Translations under genes and position numbers: made by a program
The notes under the pieces: generated by a model
What the model was told of the DNA's origin: nothing
What the model saw: the letters and a program-made list of their open reading frames with translations, nothing else
Database searches by the model: none
Shown here: piece by piece, positions 29,044 through 37,452 of the stretch
How the letters are laid out: the number at the start of each line of letters is the position of its first letter
Position numbering within the stretch: the stretch's first letter is position 1
Source of the DNA: Bacteroidota bacterium
GTDB lineage: Bacteria; Bacteroidota; Bacteroidia; Chitinophagales; Chitinophagaceae
DNA: 64,000 nucleotides
Direction: 5' to 3'
Assembly (NCBI GenBank): GCA_016706595.1
Contig: JADJJH010000003.1
Location: 124,001-188,000, forward strand

Positions 29044-30195
29044 ATGAAAAAAAATATCTTTCTGTCCTTTTGTCTGGCATTTTTTATTCCTTTTGTTGGA
29101 AAGTCAATCGAGCATGCAACAATTACCTTACTAAATCCTAGTTCAACAGCAACTACCATCGAGTTTGATGTGTTTTTAGTTAATGATGGCACAACGGCCT
29201 TAAAATTAGCAGGGTATCAATTTGGAATTAATTTCTCAGCCACTATCTTAAATGGGGGAACCCCTGGAAGCACTTCATATGAATATCTTTCAGGCACACG
29301 AGATGTTGCGCTCAATAACTTAACTCTTCCTTCAACACAATACAATAATGCGCAACTCAAGGTTTCTTCAACTCCTGTTACATTGTTAAATGCCGTGTCT
29401 TTAATGACGGGATTTCAATACAAGTTAGGACGATTTAGATTTACAAATACGGTGCCATGGTTATCGGGTAGCATGCCCGACTTGCAATTTCAACTTTTAT
29501 CATCACCTGGTAAAACGCATGCTTTAGTGATTGCTTATGTAGATGCAAGTATTACAAATACGCCTATGGGTGTAGCAAATACCTTTTTAGGAACTGTAAA
29601 TACAACAGCAGGATTTACTCTTGGAGCGCCATTGCCTGTTCAGCTTTTGAATTTTTCGGGTAACAAGGCACAAGCAGGAAATCAGCTCATGTGGTCAACA
29701 TGCCTAGAAATTAATAACTTAGGTTTTAACCTTCAGTATAGTGATGATGGTATTTATTTTCAAGATTTGCAGTTTATTAAATCAAAAGCCATAGATGGTA
29801 ATTGTAACACAGTTTCTGAGTATCAGTACTTTCATAAGATGGTAAGTAGCGGACACCATTATTATCGCCTTGAACAAATAGATATTGACGGCAATAAAAG
29901 TTATGAAGGAAATATTATCGATTTGTATCGAACAAATGATGGGCAAATTACGATCTTCCCGAATCCTACAAGTACACAATTAACGATTCAAGTAGTATCT
30001 ATTGAAGCACAAAAAGTAAGTATTCAATTGTCAGATTTACAAGGTCATATTTTGTATCATACAAATAATATGTTTACTGCAGGGCTTCAAGATTTACCAA
30101 TTGATATCAGCAAATTTGCAAACGGAAATTATATGCTTACTGTGAGTACAAATGATAAAGTATTACTGCAAGAAAAAATTACCAAGATTAATTAA
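29044..30195 (+). CDS. Secreted protein with T9SS type A sorting domain
   Basis: A 383-residue exported protein. The signal peptide is residues 1-20 (MKKNIFLSFCLAFFIPFVGK). The N-terminal beta-domain (about 25-180) resembles a cohesin-like or choice-of-anchor sandwich, but I do not recognise a family. PVQLLNFSGNKAQAGNQLMW begins the common linker and fibronectin-like stretch of T9SS proteins. The C-terminus is a clear type A sorting domain: ITIFPNPTSTQLTIQV ... DLQGHILYH ... DISKFANGNYMLTVS. Expected to be exported by T9SS and anchored or released at the surface. A strong terminator follows. Confidence 0.85.
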   Translation: MKKNIFLSFCLAFFIPFVGKSIEHATITLLNPSSTATTIEFDVFLVNDGTTALKLAGYQFGINFSATILNGGTPGSTSYEYLSGTRDVALNNLTLPSTQYNNAQLKVSSTPVTLLNAVSLMTGFQYKLGRFRFTNTVPWLSGSMPDLQFQLLSSPGKTHALVIAYVDASITNTPMGVANTFLGTVNTTAGFTLGAPLPVQLLNFSGNKAQAGNQLMWSTCLEINNLGFNLQYSDDGIYFQDLQFIKSKAIDGNCNTVSEYQYFHKMVSSGHHYYRLEQIDIDGNKSYEGNIIDLYRTNDGQITIFPNPTSTQLTIQVVSIEAQKVSIQLSDLQGHILYHTNNMFTAGLQDLPIDISKFANGNYMLTVSTNDKVLLQEKITKIN

Positions 30196-30211
30196 ATAAA
30201 AAATTTATGAA

Positions 30212-30240
30212 GAGCCACGTATCGAGTGGCTCTTTTTTTT
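30212..30240 (+). terminator. Intrinsic terminator after the T9SS client
   Basis: Stem GAGCCAC (30212-30218) with GTGGCTC (30226-30232), loop GTATCGA, followed by eight T. Confidence 0.93.
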
Positions 30241-30326
30241 GATAAATATTTTTTGCGGCTAACAAACAAAAAAGAGCGTTCGTCTACATCTCAAACAAAT
30301 TGTAAAAAAATATTTAAACAAAAATT

Positions 30327-31190
30327 ATGAAAACAAAAATTACACTTCTTGCCATTTTATTGATGGCCGGCTTTATGGCTAAAGCACAAATTCCTTGTAA
30401 CCCCAATTTTACGTATACGATTGATCCAAGTGGTATCGTATCATTTACCGGAACAGTTACCACTTCAGCAACTAGTTATAATTGGAATTTCGGAAATGGT
30501 ACCTCAGGTGTTGGATTGAATACTACAGCATTTTATAATGCACCCGGTACTTATACTGTGTGTTTAATTGTACAAGATTCATCTCTAGTTCCAAACTGTA
30601 TCGATTCATCATGTGTTACGATAACCATTACATCAAGTTCTGGTAGTAGTTGTAATGCTGCTTTTTATGTTTATCCCGATACATCTGCCGGTGCTTCACC
30701 ACACACCTATATTGGTGTAAACGCAAGTACAGGTGCAGGCTTAACTTATACTTGGGTTTGGGGCGATGGTACACCAAATTCAAGTGGTCCGTATCCGTCA
30801 CATACCTATTCGGTTGCCGGAATTTATAATGTTTGTTTAGTAGTAATAAGTAGTACTTGTTTGGATTCATTTTGCTCAAACCAAACCATTAATAAAACAA
30901 GTTCCGATCCGTATACTATTAATTTCCAAGCACCCGCCGGTATCAATTCAGTGAATAAAGAATTAGCTGAAATTTATCCTAATCCCGCCGATGATAAATT
31001 ATTTATTAAAGGTGATGAGCATACCATATACCAAGCCGATATGTATACTTTAAGTGGAAACTTATTAGCCAGTTTTACAAGTAAAGGAAACCAAGCCATC
31101 GATATTTCAAAATTACCAGCACAATTGTATATGGTAAAAATTTCCGATGCATCCGGCAAAGCGCAATTCGCGAAATTTATGAAGAAGTAA
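30327..31190 (+). CDS. Secreted two-PKD-domain protein with T9SS type A sorting domain
   Basis: A 287-residue exported protein with signal peptide MKTKITLLAILLMAGFMAKA. Two PKD domains follow, each with cysteines near the end (YNWNFGNGTSG ... GTYTVCLIVQD, and YTWVWGDGTPNSSG ... GIYNVCLVV). The C-terminus is a T9SS type A sorting domain (EIYPNPADDKLFIKG ... YTLSGNLLAS ... LPAQLYMVKIS). PKD modules normally mediate protein or glycan contacts, so an adhesive or accessory surface role is likely. It has its own terminator at 31207-31257. Confidence 0.88.
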   Translation: MKTKITLLAILLMAGFMAKAQIPCNPNFTYTIDPSGIVSFTGTVTTSATSYNWNFGNGTSGVGLNTTAFYNAPGTYTVCLIVQDSSLVPNCIDSSCVTITITSSSGSSCNAAFYVYPDTSAGASPHTYIGVNASTGAGLTYTWVWGDGTPNSSGPYPSHTYSVAGIYNVCLVVISSTCLDSFCSNQTINKTSSDPYTINFQAPAGINSVNKELAEIYPNPADDKLFIKGDEHTIYQADMYTLSGNLLASFTSKGNQAIDISKLPAQLYMVKISDASGKAQFAKFMKK

Positions 31191-31206
31191 ATTATAGATC
31201 AGAGAT

Positions 31207-31257
31207 GTCAGATGTTAGATGTTAGGGTTTCCTAGCATTTAGCATCTGATTTTTTTT
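31207..31257 (+). terminator. Long-stem terminator built from heptamer words
   Basis: A 20-bp imperfect stem (31207-31226 with 31231-31250, G-T and A-C type differences only), loop GTTT, then a T-run to 31257. The left arm consists of near-identical heptamers ATGTCAG, ATGTTAG, ATGTTAG, so the terminator itself is made of a short tandem repeat. Confidence 0.85.
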
Positions 31258-31522
31258 ATAGCTAATTTGAGTATCTTTTGTGTGTTTCTGAGATCTATAC
31301 CTATACATCTGAATCCTAAATTATGAGGCAGCACAAACTGTTTATGCAATATGATTACTTGTTGATGGTCTTCGGCTAAAAGTTTGGCGCGATGGATTAT
31401 ATTTGAGAAGCTTAATTGATAGGACGAAGAAATGTGGATGGTGAAATTGGATAGATAATAAGTTGGCGGTAAGTTTAACGCACAATCGACCGACACTACA
31501 AACCCGAAGTGACATTCAAACA
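31258..31522. other. Intergenic region, possible decayed frame and cassette boundary
   Basis: A 94-codon minus-strand frame (31239-31523) contains a protein-like stretch (AEDHQQVIILHKQFVLPH), but its 3' end is inside the terminator and its 5' end overlaps the next gene's leader, so at most it is a remnant. Near 31461 the motif AAGTTGGCGGTAAGTTTAACGC resembles the left ends of attC-like-bounded orphan genes in this phylum; that reading is inference. Confidence 0.3.
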
Positions 31523-31840
31523 ATGACAGCCAACCTGAACAAATTATTAAAGTTGAATTTAGGACAAATGGTTTTCACAAACTTAGTTGTGATTATAGTT
31601 TTTATGACGATCAATTCCTTGGTTTGTCAAGACGGACTAATTGGTGGCGACTGTGTAAAATATTTAGACAATCGGGTTTTCCTATTCCAAATGATTATCA
31701 ACTTACTTTTTTCAGTGTTTTACTTACTCAAAATAGACAAAAGCAAATGGGGTATTCTTTCTCTCAATTTTTTATTGACGACAATAATTTATGTGGTTGC
31801 TGCAACACTACACAGTATTTCTAAAGCAGGACTAATTTAA
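31523..31840 (+). CDS. Small orphan membrane protein
   Basis: A 105-residue protein from ATG 31523 (an earlier TTG at 31463 lies in apparent non-coding DNA). About three transmembrane helices: MVFTNLVVIIVFMTINSLV, FLFQMIINLLFSVFYLL and ILSLNFLLTTIIYVVAATLH. No family recognised. It is followed after 18 bp by another small membrane protein, and the pair ends at an attC-like hairpin, suggesting a mobile cassette. Confidence 0.6.
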   Translation: MTANLNKLLKLNLGQMVFTNLVVIIVFMTINSLVCQDGLIGGDCVKYLDNRVFLFQMIINLLFSVFYLLKIDKSKWGILSLNFLLTTIIYVVAATLHSISKAGLI

Positions 31841-31858
31841 CTTTCATAACTAAGACAA

Positions 31859-32146
31859 TTGAAAAACTCGTTCAAAATAGCTTTTAGATATTTTAAGTAT
31901 GCGACAATATTATTTACGATTCTATATTCTATTTGCATTGTTTACGATGACTATGTTTTTATAAAAAAGGTTAGAGACTTTGCAGAGTTCGGACAATTTA
32001 TTGAACTTGAATTAATATGGTTTTTGGTATATTTCCTCGGCTTTTCATTCTACTATTGGCTGATAATTTGTATTAGTGTTTTTATCTATCACAAACTATA
32101 TAAGCCTATCAAGGATGACAGAAGCAAAAAACAAACCAGCCGCTAA
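31859..32146 (+). CDS. Small orphan membrane protein ending in an attC-like site
   Basis: A 95-residue protein with two hydrophobic helices (YATILFTILYSICIVY and LIWFLVYFLGFSFYYWLIICISVFIY) and a basic tail. The only plausible start is TTG at 31859, as no ATG lies near the N-terminus. Its TAA stop (32144-32146) sits inside the conserved CCGCTAACA edge of the attC-like hairpin, the arrangement usual for integron cassette genes. Function unknown. Confidence 0.55.
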   Translation: MKNSFKIAFRYFKYATILFTILYSICIVYDDYVFIKKVRDFAEFGQFIELELIWFLVYFLGFSFYYWLIICISVFIYHKLYKPIKDDRSKKQTSR

Positions 32147-32273
32147 CAGCGCATAAGCCTAATGCGGGCGATATCTTTTTTCGGTCGAAGTTTCTCATCT
32201 GAACGTTTGGTTCTTAAATTCGGCGAAGTAATTTTGAATGACCGCAATAGGCCTATGCGCAAAACGTTAGGTG
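32141..32273 (+). repeat. attC-like large inverted repeat
   Basis: Outer boxes CGCTAACA (32141-32148) and CGTTAGGTG (32265-32273) flank 19-bp arms at 32149-32167 and 32242-32260 that pair at 17 of 19 positions, separated by about 74 bp. GTTAGGT fits the integron R' consensus GTTRRRY. The left box fits RYYYAAC only in its last five bases. Size (133 bp) and box-arm-loop-arm-box order match attC sites. No integrase is in the window. Confidence 0.6.
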
Positions 32274-32389
32274 TAAACCTAAAAAAACTCATAGACCAGC
32301 GTATTTCTTAAAGCTTAAAAAAAATATTTGAACATGTTAGCACCTTAAAAAAGAGATACAACGCCTAATTCAATAATAGAGAACCAACC

Positions 32390-33727
32390 ATGAAGTGTTT
32401 AGTTATCATCATATCTCTTTTATATTTTGCTTTTCCAGCATATGCTCAGCATTGTGAATGGGATAATAGTGCTTTAATTGCTGTTCGTCCCATGTATAAG
32501 GGCAAATTTGTCGAGAATTTAAAGATAGAATTGATTAGTACAGACAACCCATGGAGCACTAAAGTAGAAACTCAGAAAAATGGTCTTTATACTATTTACA
32601 AAGACAACACCAAAGCTTTTGCAAAACGAAAAAAGATAGAGAGATTAAATAAAGCGGCTTATTTTGATTTTATTAAAAACGATTACGTTGTAATAACGAG
32701 TAATCAGTTCAATGAAAGTCTTTTTATAAAAATTACAGATGAAAGAGATGATAACAATGGGCAACGCATGGGCACACAAATTATACACGTTAACAAGGAG
32801 CATTTATTAGGATTATGTGGAATACGAGACGGTGTAAAGAATTATGATTCTTTGTATCAGCCTATTATAGTGGCACTCAATTCGGATCTGATGATGAATG
32901 AATATCATTACGACTTGAATACAAAATATTTTACGTCTGTTACGTTTTACACAGCACCCATTATTCATAAGGATGATTCACTAATTTTTCAAATAATTCA
33001 AACTGGCATTTCTACCAAAAAAAATAAACGAACCTTTGAACACGAATTTTTTAAAATATTTCCTTATCGATTTGCCTTAGTCCATTTTGATTCATTGAAA
33101 AATGTAAACGTTGATGAAAAAGGTTGGATATTAGACTATGTGCCACTTCCGAAATCAAATAAAACAGATGTTTCAAATAATAATCTGACAGGAAGGTATG
33201 ATACTTTACCACAAATATTACAATCAAAAAAAGTAGCAGAATCTTATGACGAAATACCAAGTCTAAAAGCGTTTATAGCTTACAAGCTAGCCAATGGCAA
33301 TGAGGGTATGGAAAGGTATCATCTTAAAAAAAATATAGAGCAATTTAATAGTACCTATTTGTATGAGTATCTTGATACTTATAATAAAGTTGATTCTGGG
33401 AAATTAGAATTCGATTTAGACGGAGATAGAGATATGGATTATTGTATGGTGTATAGTAACCCGAAACGACATATTGAATGTTATGTATTTGACAATGTAT
33501 TGAGGCAATTTATTGTGGATACATTGATGAGTAAGGCGCCATATTTGTATCTCGATCTTAAAGAAATGAAATTGGTAATAGCGGATTACCCAATGCAGCA
33601 AATGTTTAAAACAAATAAAGTACAAACTTATAAACGATGGAATAATTATTGGCAATTGATAGAACAGGAATTACAAGATTATCTAATACCGCATAATAGT
33701 ATCAATGAAGAAAGAAGCAGACGTTAG
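32390..33727 (+). CDS. Secreted hypothetical protein (upstream part of a possibly interrupted gene)
   Basis: A 445-residue exported protein with signal peptide MKCLVIIISLLYFAFPAYA-Q. The first half is unrecognised. The C-terminal part (about 340-425) has the pattern LEFDLDGDRDMDYCMVYS ... YKRWNNYWQLIEQ, like the FDxNxDG-containing XAC2610-related/FG-GAP-like modules of secreted proteins. It ends at a TAG (33725-33727), after which the same frame stays open for 149 codons and encodes a second similar module (see next entry). The gene is therefore probably either truncated by a nonsense mutation or part of a longer protein. Confidence 0.6.
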   Translation: MKCLVIIISLLYFAFPAYAQHCEWDNSALIAVRPMYKGKFVENLKIELISTDNPWSTKVETQKNGLYTIYKDNTKAFAKRKKIERLNKAAYFDFIKNDYVVITSNQFNESLFIKITDERDDNNGQRMGTQIIHVNKEHLLGLCGIRDGVKNYDSLYQPIIVALNSDLMMNEYHYDLNTKYFTSVTFYTAPIIHKDDSLIFQIIQTGISTKKNKRTFEHEFFKIFPYRFALVHFDSLKNVNVDEKGWILDYVPLPKSNKTDVSNNNLTGRYDTLPQILQSKKVAESYDEIPSLKAFIAYKLANGNEGMERYHLKKNIEQFNSTYLYEYLDTYNKVDSGKLEFDLDGDRDMDYCMVYSNPKRHIECYVFDNVLRQFIVDTLMSKAPYLYLDLKEMKLVIADYPMQQMFKTNKVQTYKRWNNYWQLIEQELQDYLIPHNSINEERSRR

Positions 33728-34177
33728 AATGACACTTTATGTACCTACGATTTCAGAACTAAACAGTATATACAACATGCCGATTATAACTTTGATGGAA
33801 ACATAGATACTAGAATAGCACATGATAGCAATGTAGTCTTTCATAATACGAGCTATTATTGCGAAAAATTTGACTATTATATATATGACGAAGAAAAAGG
33901 CAAAGCTATAAAAGATGAACTTTTAAGTTCTGGCACTTTTACTTTTGATTTCAACAAGAAAACTGCAATAGGCTATGTCGAGAATAGAAATTATACAAAG
34001 CAAAATATATGGTACAGTATTACGCATACATACGAATGGATTGATAATACATTCGTAAAAACAGAAATTGTAGAGCAATTTCAAGCTTGCCCTAATTGTG
34101 AAAAAGTAATTACCATAAGATCCAAATTAATTGACGGCAAATGGCAGCAGGTGGATTATGATCCAGGTGCGGAATAA
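33728..34177 (+). pseudogene. In-frame extension after TAG: second FDxNxDG module
   Basis: Codons in the same frame as the preceding gene run from 33728 to a TAA at 34175-34177 with no internal stop and no good start codon. The translation is protein-like and homologous in style to the preceding module: ADYNFDGNIDTRIAHD, an aromatic-rich beta region, FDFNKKTAIGYVENR, CPNCEK, and a final KWQQVDYDPGAE. This supports one original gene of about 595 codons now broken by a TAG. Alternatives are a sequence error at 33725-33727 or stop-codon readthrough. Confidence 0.65.
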
Positions 34178-34443
34178 GCGAAATGAAAATTATAAAATAC
34201 ATTTGATTTTTTAAGATTACCCAAGCTGAAAAAAAAGCCTACACCCAACAAAAAATTGCCAAAAGTTGAGCAAAAGTGTTACATTCAATATGAGTAATTC
34301 TTACAAATTTTTGTGTTACCTATGAACATTAGTTTATTAAAGCCCAACCATCGGCAATACCTAAAACGTGAACGCTTTTGTTATATCAATTTCCTAGCTA
34401 ATAAAACCAATGATTGGGCAAAACATTCCTAAATAATAATTAC

Positions 34444-34899
34444 ATGAAAGCAAACGGAACAACAGTAAAAGAAATTTTGATGAACCTTCCAGCGGATAGG
34501 GCAGAGCCATTTAATAAACTGCATGAGGTGATTGTGAAAAATCTGCCTAAAGGTTTTGAAGCAGCCATCAGTTATGGTGGATTAGGTTATGTAATTCCGC
34601 ATACCATATACCCAGCTGGTTATCATTGTAAACCCAGCGAGCCACTACCATTTGCAGGAATAGCGTCACAGAAAAATTCTATTAATTTTTATCATATGGG
34701 TATGTATTCCGATCCTAAACTATATGATTGGTTCGTAAACGAATATCCCAAGCATAGCAAGCAAAAACTTGATATCGGAAAAAGTTGCGTACGCTTTAAA
34801 AAGTTTGATGACATTCCGTATAAACTCATTGGTGAATTAATGAAAAAAATGAGTGCAAAAGAATGGATACATACCTATGAGACTTTGCTAAAAAAATAA
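34444..34899 (+). CDS. DUF1801 / YdhG-like domain protein
   Basis: A 151-residue protein of the DUF1801 fold (frataxin-like alpha/beta). Features: NLPADRAEPFNKLHEVI, then the conserved ISYGGLGYVIPH and IASQKNSINFYHMG segments, a KLDIGKSCVRFKK strand and a C-terminal helix. ATG 34444 is preferred to an upstream TTG (34414). The biochemical role of the family is not established. No operon partner. Confidence 0.85.
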   Translation: MKANGTTVKEILMNLPADRAEPFNKLHEVIVKNLPKGFEAAISYGGLGYVIPHTIYPAGYHCKPSEPLPFAGIASQKNSINFYHMGMYSDPKLYDWFVNEYPKHSKQKLDIGKSCVRFKKFDDIPYKLIGELMKKMSAKEWIHTYETLLKK

Positions 34900-34973
34900 T
34901 CTTTACAAATTGTTTTCACTTTGTTTGGTTTAATCTGATGGGTACACTGCTACCTGCATTATGAACTACTCTT

Positions 34974-35100
34974 ACTTCTATTGACGGACGCCAAAATTGG
35001 AGAACACAGGCTTATGCTTGCGGGATGTTGACTGCTTACTTCTCCTTGATGGACATCAAAAGTTAGAGAGCACAAGCAGAGGCTCGCTCGATACTGCCTT
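34974..35100. repeat. Degenerate tandem duplication of a ~63-bp unit
   Basis: Copy 1 at 34974-35037 and copy 2 at 35038-35100 share TACTTCT, TTGA-GGAC, CAAAA-TT-GAGA and GCACA/ACACA blocks in the same order at the same spacing, roughly two-thirds identical. It fills most of the 300-bp gap before the oxidoreductase gene; no coding frame is supported. Confidence 0.65.
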
Positions 35101-35165
35101 ACAACATACAGCTAGCTGCTTCACTGTCTACTGAAATTATTCTCCAAAATTCAATCCACACGGCT

Positions 35166-35173
35166 TACTTTTG
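35166..35173 (+). promoter_or_regulatory. Promoter -7 box TACTTTTG upstream of the oxidoreductase gene
   Basis: TACTTTTG fits TAnnTTTG exactly and lies 28 bp before the ATG at 35202. No good -33 TTTG was found at 19-21 bp upstream, so activity is less certain than for the gldK promoter. Confidence 0.5.
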
Positions 35174-35201
35174 CAACACCCTTTAAAAAGCGTTGAACAG
35201 C

Positions 35202-36218
35202 ATGAATACGACCTTAACCCCTAAAGATTTTACCACCGACCAAGAAGTAAGATGGTGCCCCGGATGTGGTGATTACAGTATCTTAAAACAAGTGCAAACC
35301 GTTTTGCCTACCCTCGATATCCCCAAAGAAAATATTGTTATCATCTCAGGTATAGGTTGCTCGTCAAGGTTTCCGTATTATATGAATACCTATGGCATGC
35401 ACTCAATTCATGGTCGTGCTACGGCAATTGCCAGCGGCTTAAAAGCGGTTCGTCCCGAATTGAGTGTTTGGGTAGTTACCGGCGACGGTGATTCAATGAG
35501 TATTGGTGGAAATCATTTGATTCATTTATTACGTCGCAATTTTGATATGCAGGTGCTCTTGTTCAATAATCAAATTTATGGTTTAACGAAAGGTCAATAC
35601 TCGCCAACCAGTGAGCCTGAAAAAGTAACCAAATCTACACCGTACGGAAGTATCGATCATCCATTTAATCCGGGTGCTTTGGCCTTAGGCGCCGATGCAA
35701 GTTTTTTTGCACGAAGCATGGATCGCGATGTAAAACATTTGCAAGAAATGTTGAAACGCAGTGAGGCGCATAGAGGAACTTCCTTACTTGAAATTTATCA
35801 GAACTGTAATATTTTTAATGACGGCGCTTTTGAAATATTTACTGAAAAAGTAAGTAAACCCGAAGAAGCACTCTTTCTACAAAATCATAAACCGCTCGTG
35901 TTTGGCGGAGAAATTAAAAAGGGAATTCGTTTAGATGGAACCCATCCCGAAGTAGTTGTATTAGGTGAAAATTATAGCGAAAGTGATTTATGGATTCATG
36001 ATGAAAGCGATTTGTTTAAAGCGCAAATTTTAACCCGCTTATTTGATGATCCTGAGAAGGAAAATAGAATGCCCCGCCCGTTTGGAGTGTTTTACGATAA
36101 TAAACGAGCCTGTTACGAAAATGAACTACATGCGCAAATGGCATTTACATTAGCAAGTAAGGGAGAGGGCGATTTAGACCGTTTAATTTCAGGACCTGAA
36201 ACATGGTTGGTAAATTAA
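35202..36218 (+). CDS. korB: 2-oxoacid:ferredoxin oxidoreductase, beta subunit
   Basis: A 338-residue beta subunit that binds thiamine diphosphate and a [4Fe-4S] cluster and oxidises 2-oxoglutarate or a related 2-oxoacid with ferredoxin. Cluster ligands are WCPGCGD, GIGCSSR and YQNCN. The TPP/Mg motif is GDGDSMSIGGNH ... FNNQIYGLTKGQYSPTS. ATG 35202 is preferred to TTG 35193. The alpha subunit gene, which normally lies directly upstream, is absent here. The next gene overlaps its stop (TAATG), which may be simple close packing. Confidence 0.92.
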   Translation: MNTTLTPKDFTTDQEVRWCPGCGDYSILKQVQTVLPTLDIPKENIVIISGIGCSSRFPYYMNTYGMHSIHGRATAIASGLKAVRPELSVWVVTGDGDSMSIGGNHLIHLLRRNFDMQVLLFNNQIYGLTKGQYSPTSEPEKVTKSTPYGSIDHPFNPGALALGADASFFARSMDRDVKHLQEMLKRSEAHRGTSLLEIYQNCNIFNDGAFEIFTEKVSKPEEALFLQNHKPLVFGGEIKKGIRLDGTHPEVVVLGENYSESDLWIHDESDLFKAQILTRLFDDPEKENRMPRPFGVFYDNKRACYENELHAQMAFTLASKGEGDLDRLISGPETWLVN

Positions 36219-36724
36219 TGAATGTGTATCGCTCATTACATCATGGAATACAGATGCTATGCCTTGTATTGATATGCTCCTTGCTTGCATGTAAGCAAAC
36301 TGCTACTTGTTATGAGCCCCAAAATGTAGCTTTACGTGGAGGTTTTTATTATTATGATGTTGATCAAAAGCTCACAGATACTTTGTTAGAGAATGCAGTA
36401 CTTATTTTTGGAGAAGGGAATAATTATTTTCAGCAATTAAAACAAAACAATCGATTTTCATTTCCGCTTTCACAAAGTAAGGATACTGTATCATTTGTTT
36501 TTCAAGCCGATTCTTCGTCTACGGCAAGTGATCAATTGGATACTTTACAACTTTCATATAATCGGGAGCTTACTTTTATTTCAACGGCCTGTGGCTTTCA
36601 ACATTTCTTTCAATTGCAAGGCATCACTTATTCAAAACATGTAATTGATAGTGTAATTATTTTCACACCGGCCATTACCAATGATATCAATAAACAACAT
36701 CTGCAAATTGTACTTAAAGATTAA
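36218..36724 (+). CDS. DUF6452-family lipoprotein
   Basis: A 168-residue predicted lipoprotein. ATG 36218 overlaps the korB stop (TAATG). The signal ends in a lipobox LLAC. Mature features are CYEPQNVALRGGFYY, a beta-rich middle, and a Cys in FISTACGFQHFFQL. This matches the Bacteroidota family DUF6452, typically paired with DUF6048, as here. Function unknown; an outer-membrane or periplasmic location is likely. Confidence 0.8.
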   Translation: MNVYRSLHHGIQMLCLVLICSLLACKQTATCYEPQNVALRGGFYYYDVDQKLTDTLLENAVLIFGEGNNYFQQLKQNNRFSFPLSQSKDTVSFVFQADSSSTASDQLDTLQLSYNRELTFISTACGFQHFFQLQGITYSKHVIDSVIIFTPAITNDINKQHLQIVLKD

Positions 36725-36740
36725 TACATATCACTTTTTG

Positions 36741-36776
36741 CATCACTCGAGTTTCAGCATACTGAAACGAGTGATG
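36741..36776 (+). promoter_or_regulatory. Stem-loop that includes the start codon of the DUF6048 gene
   Basis: CATCACTCG (36741-36749) pairs perfectly with CGAGTGATG (36768-36776), and TTTCAG (36752-36757) with CTGAAA (36762-36767), with a 2-base AG bulge and loop CATA. The last three bases of the stem are the predicted ATG (36774-36776). There is no T-run, so it is not an ordinary terminator. It may control translation or coupling to the DUF6452 gene. Confidence 0.7.
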
Positions 36777-37451
36777 TTATGTTGTTTATTAGTTTGTATT
36801 TCATCACAAGCATTTGCACAAGTTGAAGATTCATTAAGCACGACTTCGCAAAAACCGACTAAGGTTAAATTTAAACCCTTTACCTATTTTAGAGTGGGCA
36901 CCGACATAACAAAATGGGTAGCAGATATTGCGCAACAAAAATATTTCACGTTCGAAGTTCAAGCCGATGCCACCTTTCGGAAAAATTTATACCTAGCTAC
37001 CGAATTAGGTTATGCAAATTCGAAAGTACAAAATGAGGTGTTGGCCTTTGATGCGAACAATATTTTTTTAAGTTTTGGTGTAGATAAAACCATTTTACAT
37101 AAAGAGCAAGAAAGTGATTTCGATAATGCGTTTATTGGTATACGGTATGGCATGTCTTTGGTAAATAGGTCAGCGGCAAATTATGTAATTCAAGATCCGG
37201 TGTGGGGAAATACCTCTGGCACAATAGTGGCTCGTAATTTTTTTGCGCATTGGCTCGAACTGAATGCAGGGTTTCGATTAGAAGTAAAGAAGAATATTTT
37301 TGCCGGATGGAATGTGAGGTTTCGAACATTTATAAATCCTGATAATTTTAAACAATTACCACCTGCCTATTTAGCAGGTTACGGACGAGCCGATAAGAAT
37401 ACCGCGATGGGTTATAATTTTTATATCTTGTATGGATTTGGAAAAAGATAA
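36774..37451 (+). CDS. DUF6048-family outer-membrane beta-barrel protein
   Basis: A 225-residue exported protein with signal peptide MLCCLLVCISSQAFAQ from ATG 36774. An in-frame ATG at 36681 would overlap the previous gene and give an unlikely N-terminus. The mature protein is beta-rich with alternating aromatics (FRVGTDITKWVADI, LYLATELGYANSK, GYNFYILYGFGKR) and ends in a barrel-like strand. It matches DUF6048, partner of DUF6452. The two are probably one functional unit of unknown role. Confidence 0.8.
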   Translation: MLCCLLVCISSQAFAQVEDSLSTTSQKPTKVKFKPFTYFRVGTDITKWVADIAQQKYFTFEVQADATFRKNLYLATELGYANSKVQNEVLAFDANNIFLSFGVDKTILHKEQESDFDNAFIGIRYGMSLVNRSAANYVIQDPVWGNTSGTIVARNFFAHWLELNAGFRLEVKKNIFAGWNVRFRTFINPDNFKQLPPAYLAGYGRADKNTAMGYNFYILYGFGKR

Positions 37452-37452
37452 T

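Noticed and set aside
31239..31523. Minus-strand 94-codon frame as a real gene
   Set aside because: It runs through the terminator of the PKD gene and overlaps the leader of the next gene; only its middle looks protein-like.
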